NCBI GenBank assembly: GCA_028386065.3
Contig: JAKUCV010001557.1
Location: 4,335-68,334, forward strand
Reading direction: 5' to 3'
DNA: 64,000 bases
Origin: Turnera subulata
Taxonomy: Eukaryota; Streptophyta; Magnoliopsida; Malpighiales; Passifloraceae
In this document: positions 55,287 through 64,000 of the stretch, piece after piece
Position numbering within the stretch: position 1 is the stretch's first letter
Layout: each line of letters starts with the position of its first letter
Made by a program: the position numbers and the translations under genes
Notes under the pieces: model-generated
Seen by the model: only the letters and a program-made list of their open reading frames with translations
What the model was told of the DNA's origin: nothing
The model's database searches: none

Positions 55287-55892
55287 ATGTTCAGTGTGTG
55301 TTTATGTGCTCGATTTCAATCTTGTCCAAAAGAATCTCATCTAAGAGCCATAAAACGCATCTTTAAGTATTTGAAAGGTACACCTTCATTAGGATTTTGG
55401 TATCCCAAAGTCGATGCTTTTACTTTGACAAACTATTCAGATGCTGACTTTGCAAGATGTACCTTAGACCGGAAAAGCGCAAGTAAGACTTGTCAATTGC
55501 TTGGACAATCCCTTGTGTCTTGGTCAAGCAAGAAGCAAAATTCGGTGACATCATCTACCACAGAAGCAGAATATGTTACGGCTGGAGCATGTTGTGCTCA
55601 AGTCCTATGGATGAAACAAACCTTATCCGATTAGGGACTAACATTTAACTGTGTGCCTATCTATTGTGATAGTTCCAGTGCAATCAATTTGACTAAAAAT
55701 CCTGTGCAACACTCTCGGACCAAGCATATTGAAGTTAGACATCATTTCATCCGTGATCTTGTGTTGAAGAAAGATGTTGCTATTGAGTTTGTTAAGACTG
55801 AAAACCAACTTGCTGACATCTTTACAAAACCACTCAAAGAGGAACAATTTACCAAAATCAGACTTGAGTTGGGCATGTGCAATCTACCTTAA
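55287..55892 (+). pseudogene. D1 RNase H
   Basis: Frames 55287-55634 and 55653-55892. Contains HLRAIKRIFKYLKGTPSLGFWYP, YSDADFARC, SSTTEAEYV, CDSSSAINLTKNPVQHSRTKHIEVRHHFIRD and ADIFTKPL (shown in separate pieces), all typical of copia RNase H. A TAG at 55632-55634 breaks it. Confidence 0.85.
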
Positions 55893-56378
55893 AAATCTGT
55901 AAGTAATCTGGTGCTGCATAAACCATATTTGTGCATATATGTTCATGCATCATCATACAATAGTGTATTACAGTCATAACATCTACACACAAGCACTATG
56001 CATTCAAACAATTCAAAAGGTGTTCAAATCATCAGAAAGGCTGAATTGGTAATTTGGTTAAGATCTGGCTTTAAAAGAAACTATCTATCTACTGAGACTA
56101 AAAATATATGGTTTTTTGGAAAAACCATTTACCCACTGTCGACGGTTATTAACTGGCAGTTGAAGAAAAACGAGGAGACAATTCTGCAAAAGGGAAGTTG
56201 CTTTTTCTGACAAAAGCAATAAAAGAAAGTGGAAGAGTTAATGCATTAACCGCTCTACATTACCCGTGAACCTTCTCTCTCCTGCATTACTAGTGTTCCA
56301 TCTTTAACCCGAGATTTTCTCTCTCTCAAAAATCCTCTCAACCTAAAACACAAATCCTACAAACACTCAAACTCGAAG
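55893..56378 (+). other. Spacer between D1 pol and env-like ORF
   Basis: No significant frame. It ends with a leader-like CT-rich stretch before the ATG at 56379. Confidence 0.5.
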
Positions 56379-58702
56379 ATGAAGTTATTGCCTGAGAAGA
56401 AAACTCCCACCAAAAAGACCCAAACAACGAAATCGGCACAAACCACCAAAAGCCCCTCTTCTAAACCAAAAACTGGCACTAATCCGAAACTTACATCCAA
56501 AGTTACTAAAGGGATGACATTGGAGGAAAAAGGGAAGACAGCAAAATCCAAGCCAAGTCCAGACTTGACTTCAACTAAAAAACACGCTGCTGAAGGGCTT
56601 AAGAAATTCAAGGAGGATCAACTCATGAAGAGGAAGCAGATTTGAAAAGGAAAAGAAATTGTAGCATCAACGACAAAGGTTATCACCAAAAAGAAACCAC
56701 CAGGTAGCATCTTTGATTTTCCTATGGCTTTACCTTTTCATGGTACTGAAAAGAGTGAAAGTCTGCCTACTGCTGAGCCAATTATGACACCTTTGCAAAA
56801 GTGGGCACTAGAAACCACATTCAGACCAGAAATCGCTAGGAAAGTCACTGTTGCTTCACTAGATTCGTTCTTTGTGATTAGAACCATGAATGAGGCTGAA
56901 CAAATAGTGTTCGAACAAAATCTTAGTACCACCCAATTTATCTCTGGAAAACCTACTGCAAAAGAAATAGACCCTATTGTGCATTCTATTTTTGGCCAAT
57001 TTGGGAAGCTGGGTTTGGAAGAACCAAACAATTCTTTGCATCATTACTGCAAAAATCTGCACCCGAGGATGAAAATGAGGTGGTTGTTGAATCTAAAGAT
57101 TTAGAGGAGGATTTGGTTGCTGGTAAAACCAAATCCCTAGAAGGAGAGGAAGTTGTTGAGGAAGATATGGTTGTAGTTAAAACCAATCTTTCTGTGCAAA
57201 TGGACGAAGGATTGTCCAAGAAGAACATTGGTATAGTGAAAATGACAAATCTGAATGCAACTCCTGCCGAGCCCTCAAAAGAGACCAGCTGTGATGGCTT
57301 CACACCTTCAGAGATTCTTAAGATTGCGAAAGATGCGGAAAAGGAGGGGCTGAAGTTAAATGATGGTCTGGTTGGAAAAAAACCAGATAATGAAGAGAAG
57401 AATGATGATGAAGCAGACCATGAGGAATCTAACACTAGAAAGAAGCTGGAGAAGCAGTCTTCTGGTAATGAAGAAGAGCAATCTGTTTCTATTCACCAAC
57501 CTGAGAAGCTAATGTCGAAGAAGAAAAGAAATGATGTGGTATATGGGAAAACCAAGGCTGTGACAGTGAGAAAGCCGAGTGCTCGACTTCTCGACAAAGG
57601 CTTTGTCAGGCAGACAGAGAAGAAACGGAAGCAGGATACTCGAGCCCATTTGATTGACTCTGACTCAGATAAAGTCTCTGATGATGAAGAGACGATTGAG
57701 GAAGAAGTCTCCAAGAAGAGGAAAAGAGCAAAAGAGAGTGGCTCGGAGAAAACTATGAGTTATAAATCTGCTAGAGATGATTTGGTTGATGAAGAACCAG
57801 AATTGGAGGATGATCCTAACAATTATCTCATCTCAACCTACTACTCGAACGTGGAAGAAGACAAAGAGGAGTCTGAGGAAGAAGAGAATGAGGAAAATGA
57901 CAGTGCTGATGAGGAAGAACAAAATGTTGAAGAAGATCAGGAAGAAGAAGAAAAAGAAAAAGAAGATGATGCCGAAGAGGATTATCAAGATGAAGATGTA
58001 GAGGAAGAAGACCAAGAAGAAGAAGGTGAGGAAGAAGAGCAATAGGATGAAGAAGAGGTTGCTGATGATGATGTTGAGGAGGACCAGGAACCTGAAGAGG
58101 AGGATGAAGAAGAGGTTCCTGAACCACCTGAAAAGAAAGCCAAAGCAAGTAGTGGTCGAGCTGTGCCTGGTGGAAAATTGAAGAAGGAAGATGGGTCTAG
58201 TAAATTCAAGACTCTCACTAAGACTTATAATGTGTCTTAGCAGATTTTGAAGCTCTCAAAAGCACACCCATCTTGAAGCATTACAGGCTTGACTACTTGG
58301 CAACATTGAAGAAACAAGTAGATGAGGAGATTGTCATTGAATTCTATAAGAATCTACGGATCAAGATGGATGAAAATGAAGAAGTTAAGTAGCAATGTTT
58401 AGGGCAAGAAAATCAGAGTCACCACTGAAATTATTCAAGAAATGTTGAAGTTGAAGAGAGATTCTATCAAGCACTACAGCACAAAATCCGGGTTGAGATT
58501 GAATGTTGAAGGTGCTTCTACCTACAGTCAGCAAGTAAGGGCAATATGTGGAATTGCGATTAAAGGACCCTATCAGCAATCAAACCCTCTTGCTCAAGCA
58601 TTGATGTACATGCTCGCAAGAGTGATTCTGTCGTGTCCTTGGCATTTGGCTGGTAATGCTGACCAGTGGTTGATTGCTTGCCTAATGAAGAAGAGTCCTG
58701 TC
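56379..58702 (+). pseudogene. Env-like / third ORF of D1, Lys/Glu-rich, cut by D2
   Basis: Frames at 56379-56645 (Lys/Thr-rich N-terminus), 56724-57104, 57080-58045 and 58442-58708, connected only by frameshifts and stops. The middle is basic then strongly acidic with repeated Glu/Asp blocks (57850-58040). The end (58255-58705) has FYKNLRIKM and GPYQQSNPLAQALMYMLARV, which resembles the 'putative plant transposon protein' type found downstream of some plant copia pol genes. No signal peptide or clear membrane segment is visible. Calling it env-like rests on position after pol in SIRE elements, not on homology to any envelope. It is interrupted by the D2 LTR at 58703. Confidence 0.6.
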
Positions 58703-59812
58703 TGTTAGCCTAAATATGTGTTAAGTGCTTAATTAAGTAATTAATTAAGACTAATCTTGTTTAGTATATTTCTGATGATTATTCAATGGTTATATTATTA
58801 ATTTGATGATTAATAAACAGTATGGAAAGACCTTGTGTGTTTTAAGCATTTGCAGAAAATTTGGTTTCTGGCAGAAACCAAATACCATGAAGGTTTGGCT
58901 TCAGCATGGCTTTTCCGTCGAACCAAAATGTCACTAACTGGGCAGTTGAAGAAGTGGTCCCGAAATGCAGCTGACTTTTGTGCAATTAAAGCAACGAATT
59001 TACTTGGCCTCCAAAAGTTAACTAATGGTAAGAAAAGTGGTCCTCACACCCTCTTTCATGCCATCAAAGAGCTGCTGGTCCTCATTTCTATTTTCGGAGA
59101 AAATTTTTGAAGATTGAAGAACAATTTCTGCCCAAATAATTACCAGTTATGGTTCAGCCAATAGCCAAATGTTGACAGTTCTTAATTAAAGAAAGAAGTC
59201 AACTTGTGCGCCACCTGGAAGCATTCTAGCAGTTGGAAGACACTCCTCCCCATCCTTAGAATCTATAAAAAGAGGATTGAAGCCTCACAACAAATTAACC
59301 TAGCTATTCAAGAGATTCTAAGTTGAGAAAAGAGCTTACATTGAGAGATATTCTTGTGCTTAATTTGTCTAACTTCTTGAGTGAGTCACTCTTGAAGCTT
59401 TGCCTTGGTAAAGGTTGTAATCAGCAGGATTAGGGGATAATCTTATTGGATAGACAAAGCTAGGTTCAACTTTGGGTTAGCTATAGCAAGTTCAGCCCGT
59501 AAAAACTTGTGTACCATAGGTTATTTGGCTTGCCTGTAAAAGCCAAATTAGTGGATAGTTTAGAGATCCTAAAGGGTGGACCTTTAGGTAGTGGATGTAC
59601 TTCTGAGTGGGAACCACTATAAATTGCCTGTGTTCTTTGGTTTCCTGCATTCATCTTCGCATTTCATTCAAGTTTCACATTTGGCTTCTGTGTCGAGCCA
59701 AATCACAGAAAATCCGAAAAAGAGGAAAAGCTAATTAAACCCCCGCGCCACGCCCCCACCACCCACCCCACCCCACCCCCCTCTCCCCTTCTTAGCCTTG
59801 CCTGGGCCAACA
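58703..59812 (+). repeat. 5' LTR of D2 (1110 bp)
   Basis: TGTTAGCC ... GGGCCAACA. It has a TATA-like ATCTATAAAAAGAGG near 59262 and a C-rich run (59740-59788) just before its end. Confidence 0.85.
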
Positions 59813-59868
59813 ATTGGTAGCGGAGTTGCGTTCTCATTCTAGTGGATTAATCTCCAGAGAAAAAGATC
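59813..59868 (+). other. D2 primer binding site and short leader
   Basis: ATTGGTAGCGGAGTTGCG directly after the LTR, sharing TGGTAGCGGAG with the Ty3 elements. The leader is only about 56 bp to the first ATG. Confidence 0.7.
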
Positions 59869-61572
59869 ATGGCTTATGAAGGTAGAAGTGTCAACAAAGC
59901 TCCATACTTTGATGGAGTGAACTTTGACTATTGGAAGTTTAGAATGAAGATCTTCCTTAAAGGAAAACATCTTGAGATGTGGAATATTGTTCAAAGTCCT
60001 TATGCCAAACCTTAAAGAGAAATGCAATTCTGGTCTGAGGTTGAGCTAAGGAGAGCTAAGCTTGATGCACAAGCTAAAAATATACTCCTATGTGGTATAA
60101 GTGAAAGTGAGTTTCAAAGGGTGAGTTCTTGTGGCACAGCCTGTGAAATCTGGAGGCTTCTTCAAGTCACACATGAAGGAACTAACCAAGTAAAGGAGTC
60201 TCGGCTCAATTGTCTAATGAGAGACTATGAGCTCTTTCAAATGGCTGCTGGAGAAACTGTACAAGAAATGGATACACGCTTCACCATTCTTTGTAATGGT
60301 TTAGCTCTACTTGGTAGACCCGTCACTCATAGAGATAAAGTGGCAAAGATCCTTAGATCTCTACCTAAGGAGTGGGAGCCAAAGGTCACAGTTATTGAAG
60401 AAGCTCAGAATCTGAACACTCTCACCTATGATGAGCACATTGGCAAGCTTATAGTTCATGGTTCTAAACTACAACCGAAAGAACCAAAGAAGAAAGGTTT
60501 GGCTCTTAAGGTGGACCAAGAGTCTAGTGATGAGTACAATGATGAGGATATGGCACTAATCACCAGAAAGTTTGTCAAATTTCTTCGAAAGAGAAGGCAA
60601 ATGAAAGGAAAGGGTTTCCAAGGTGCCAAATCAATTGAACAAAAGAAAGACTCACTGGTGTGTTTTGGCTGCAATCGACCAGACCCTATCAAGTCAGAAT
60701 GTCCACATCAAAAAGCCAAATCTGATTTCCCAATGAGCAAAGGGAAGAAAGCTATGTGAGCATGGGATGATTTGGACTCATCAAGTGCCTCAGATTCTGA
60801 TGAAGCAGTAAATCTATGCTTAATGGCTCGAGAAGATGATGAGGTAAATGATTCTCTTGACTATACTTTTGATGAGCTCCAAGATGCATTTGAAGAATTG
60901 CATCATAAGTATGAACAAGCACTTAAGAAGAATGCTTCATATAAGAAACATATTGATCTGCTTGAATTCGATCATGCTTCTCACAAAACTACATATGAAA
61001 CTCTTGAGCGTGCACATGCTGAAAGTTTATCTATTTGTGAGTCATTAAAGAAAGAGAAACTTGCTGCTCAAAATGCATATAATGACCTTGAGAAAAAGCT
61101 AGCTAGTAATTTGAGCAAATGTGAAATGATGATTCGAAAGAATGATGCTCTAAAGGCTGAAGTAGAGGATCTAAAATGTTCCTTAGAGAAGTCCACTAAT
61201 AGAAGAGATAGCCTGAATTTGCTGGTAGGACAACAAAGGCATTCACTAGATAAAAGTGGAATAGGCACTACACATATGGTTTTTAACAAGCCAAATCTGC
61301 CAGTTAACTTTGTCAAGGCTGAATATAGATCACAATATAGACCTAGATATCATGAATATCCTAGGCAGGGACATGATGACCACTCACATAGACCTGATAT
61401 CACATGCTATTACTGTGGAAATGTTGGTCATATGATCAGATCATGCTTTCATACGAAGAGAAACAGTCATGTTAAATATATTTGGGTTACGAAAGGAGCC
61501 AAATCTAACCCTGATGGACCCAAGTTAGTTTGGGTACCAAAACTTGATCACTTGATAAGATGCAGGGGATGA
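59869..61572 (+). pseudogene. D2 gag (stops at 60013 and 60757)
   Basis: ATG 59869. One frame to 61572 with in-frame stops at about 60013-60015 (TAA) and 60757-60759 (TGA). N-terminal YFDGVNFDYWKFRMKIFL is typical of copia gag. The first zinc knuckle is CFGCNRPDPIKSECP, in which the His ligand position is lost (GH became DP). A long coiled coil follows (60880-61200), then a second, complete knuckle CYYCGNVGHMIRSCF at 61408-61452. The long coiled coil and two knuckles fit the SIRE lineage. Confidence 0.83.
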
Positions 61573-62983
61573 ATGGGTTCTGGACAATGGTTGTTCAAGG
61601 CATATGATAGGCGACCCATTAAAATTTACATCCCTTCTCTTAAAACACCGAGGTATTGTTACATTTAGTGATAGTTCTAAAGGAAAAATCCTTGGTATTG
61701 GTAAGATTGGCACTAATCCAACTATTGAGCATGTGTTACTTGTTGATAATCTTAAGTACAACTTGCTTAGTATCAGTCAGCTTTGTGACAAAGGATTCAG
61801 AGTTACTTTTGAATCATCTAGATGCCTTGTGAGTAGAGTTGATGATGAGAATATCTGATTTGTTGGAAAACGGATTGGTAATCTATACTCTATATGTTTA
61901 AATGATGTTGCTAACCCTGAGATCAAGTGCTTTAGTGCAAGAACACATATTGCAACTCTATGGCACATGAGGCTAGGGCATGCGAATCTTGAACTTATCT
62001 CAAATCTGTGAAAGAAAGATTTGGTCGATGGTCTGCCAAAACTGAAGTTCGAGGCAGAAACTAAATGTCGTGCATTTCAGCTCGGTAAACAAATCAAAAG
62101 TTCTTTTAAGCCAAAACATGTGGTATCAACTTCTCGACCTCTTGAACTCTTACATATTAATCTTTTTAGTCCAATGAGAACTGTGAGTCTTGGTGGTAAA
62201 AAGTATGCATTTGTCATAGTTGATGATTATTTTAGATTCACATGGGTTTTATTTCTTTCACAAAAAGATTAGGCATGTCAAGAATTTGGCTCAATAGCTA
62301 GGAAGCTGCAAAATGAAAAAGGGTATAAAATATCTAAAGTCAGAAGTGATCATGGAGGAGAATTTGATAATTCCACCTTCAATCAATTCTGTGAACAAAA
62401 CAGCATTGAACACACATTTTCGACTCCTAGAACACCTCAACAAAATAGGGTTGTGGAAAGGAAGAATCGAACCTTACAAGAAATGGCTAGAACTATGCTT
62501 AATGAGTATAAGTTACTTGCCTATTTCTGGGCTGAGGGTGTGAACACAGTATGCTATGTCTTAAATAGAGTCTCTTTGTGTCCATTAATTGAAAAGACAC
62601 CTTATGAGATTTGGCATGATAGATATCCAAATATTGCATACTTTCGCACATTTGGCTCCAGGTGTTACATCCTGAATACTAAAGATAATCTTGATAAGTT
62701 TCAGGCTAAGTCTGATGATGGTATATTCCTTGGTTATTCATTGAGTAGTAAAGCTTATAGGGTATATAACAAAAGAACCATGGTTGTTGAAGAGTCCATG
62801 CATGTGGTGTTTGATGAGATTAACTTGAATGATTTTAGTGATGATATAGAAGAGTATACCTCTGAGAATCAGCCACAGGTCATTGATGAGACAAAAGATG
62901 AGCAACTGTCTGTTCCAATTGCGGTTCAGCAACATTTGGCTTCTCCCGAGCCAAATGTTCAAAATAATGATTTGTAGCCAAAT
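61573..62983 (+). pseudogene. D2 protease and integrase
   Basis: After a frameshift near 61565 the pol frame runs on. The protease loop reads VLDNGCSRHM (DNG where DSG is usual). The integrase zinc region has WHMRLGHAN and KCRAF, in which the last Cys is Phe. The core has FVIVDDYFRFTW, SDHGGEFDN and TPQQNRVVERKNR, so the D-D-E residues are present. Stops stand near 61856 (TGA), 62009 (TGA), 62270 (TAG) and 62975 (TAG). Confidence 0.82.
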
Positions 62984-64000
62984 GTTCTGGAATCTGGTTC
63001 AAACTCACAACCAAGAAACTCAGATGTTCAAGCACCTAGAGGACATTCAACTGAGGCCATACTAGGTGATCCTAGAAGAGGAGTAACCACAAGATCCAAA
63101 TTACAAAATATCAATACACATCTTGCATTCTTGTCTCAAGTTGAGCCTAAAAATGCCAATGAAGCCATACTTGATGAAAATTAGGTAATGGCAATGCAAG
63201 AAGAGCTCAATCAGTTTGAGAGGAATAATGTGTGGGAGCTTGTTGCAAGACTAGAAGACCATCCTGTCATTGGAACCAAATGGGTCTTTAGGAACAAGCT
63301 TGATGAATCAGGAACTGTGGTAAGTAACAAAGACCGATTGGTTGCACAAGGATACAATCAAAAGGAAGGTGTTGATTATGATGAGACCTTTGCACCAGTA
63401 GCTAGACTTGAATCCATTGGCATGTTGCTTGCATTTGCATCATTTAAATCTTTCAAACTCTATCAAATGGATGTCAAAAGTGCTTTTCTAAATGGATATA
63501 TCATGGAAGAAGTATATGTAGAACAACCTCCAGGATTTGAAAACCATGAGCATCCACAATATGTTTTCAAGTTGAAAAAGGCATTATATGGTCTTAAACA
63601 AGCACCTAGGGCTTGGTATGATAGATTAAGCTCATATCTGATTTCACAATGCTTTACAAGAGGAAAGGTAGATTCAACTTTATTTGTGAAATCAAACAAA
63701 GATGATATCATTATTGTGCAAATATATATTGATGACATTCTATTTGGTGCCACTAATGAATCTCTTTGTCAAGAGTTTGAAAAACTTATGCACAACGAGT
63801 TTGAAATGAACATGATGGGAGAATTAAATTTCTTCCTGGGTTTTCAAGTCAAGCAACTCAATGGTGGGATTTTTCTTAACCAAGCAAAGTACACACGAGA
63901 GCTGCTGAAAAGATTTGGCTTGTCAGAAGCCAAAACTAGTCCGACACCAATGAGCACTAGTACCAAACTTGACAAGGATGAGAATGGTAAGGATGTTGAT
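62984..64000 (+). pseudogene. D2 reverse transcriptase (cut by window end)
   Basis: Same frame as the integrase, with a TAG at 63182-63184 just before AMQEELNQFERNN. Downstream it is open to the window end: KTSPTPMSTSTKL, DRLVAQGYNQKEGVDYDETFAPVA and QMDVKSAFLNG (separate segments), KALYGLKQAPRAWYDRL, and the catalytic IYIDDILFGAT at about 63724-63755. The active-site YIDD is intact. RNase H lies beyond the window. Confidence 0.85.

Larger units (their letters stand above)
52028..58702 (+). mobile_element. SIRE-like copia element D1 (degraded)
   Basis: Order: gag with zinc knuckle and long coiled coil (52028-52867), an intruding minus-strand Ty3 LTR (52868-53785), integrase (53790-54770), a deleted reverse transcriptase, RNase H (55287-55892), then an env-like region (56379-58702). 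The 5' LTR and gag start are missing. The presence of a downstream ORF after pol is a feature of the SIRE/Maximus lineage. D2 is inserted in its env-like ORF. Confidence 0.8.
58703..64000 (+). mobile_element. SIRE-like copia element D2 (5' part; continues beyond the window)
   Basis: 5' LTR 58703-59812, primer binding site at 59813, then gag-protease-integrase-reverse transcriptase in copia order. It is inserted into D1's env-like ORF. The five bases before it are CTGTC; the matching right flank is off the window. Several stops and one frameshift make it inactive, but it is much more complete than D1. Confidence 0.88.

Noticed and set aside
57828..58218. Minus-strand Leu/Phe/Ser-rich frames resembling membrane proteins
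   Set aside because: They are the complement of the acidic GAA/GAG-rich tract.

Overview
The window is eukaryotic plant nuclear DNA, almost certainly from a eudicot. It holds one spliced host gene with GT..AG introns, surrounded by nested LTR retrotransposons (Ty3/gypsy and SIRE-like Ty1/copia), plant L1-type LINEs with a C-terminal RNase H, and a foldback transposon. I see no bacterial-style operons, tRNA or rRNA genes, or CRISPR arrays. The species cannot be named from the sequence alone.

Layout. (1) 1-16982 is a head-to-tail array with a period of about 4.83 kb. It reads as LTR-internal-LTR-internal-LTR-internal-LTR: four LTRs of about 4.43 kb (the first is cut by the window edge) and three 407-bp internal regions, each with a primer binding site and a polypurine tract but no coding domain. 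(2) 16988-20607 is a Ty3/gypsy element with a cttag target-site duplication. It encodes only a gag-like N-terminus, an aspartic protease and the tail of pol. (3) 20613-30780 is the host locus, an intact seven-exon endosulfine/ARPP19-family gene of 112 codons. Its 6.9-kb 5' UTR intron holds a gag-only LTR element (24656-28482), which is itself broken by a LINE fragment (26268-27294). (4) 31221-50720 is a nest built on an old copia element: a near-full-length LINE (31914-37943) and a foldback element (38198-39069) sit in its LTR, and a Ty3/gypsy element A (39428-50206) sits in its gag. A's 5' LTR is split again by a minus-strand protease-only Ty3 element B (39543-43853) and by a truncated third copy C (43918-44937). 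(5) 51468-58702 is a degraded SIRE-like copia element D1 with an env-like downstream ORF, interrupted by a minus-strand Ty3 LTR. (6) 58703-64000 is a second SIRE-like copia D2, inserted into D1's env-like ORF and running off the window.

How it works together. The only gene likely to act for the plant is the endosulfine gene, a small phosphoprotein regulator of PP2A. The rest is selfish DNA, mostly non-autonomous: no LTR element in the window has an intact gag-pol. The most unusual items are the tandem array with very large LTRs and almost no interior, and the two independent protease-only Ty3 elements, which share an architecture and each have a perfect target-site duplication.
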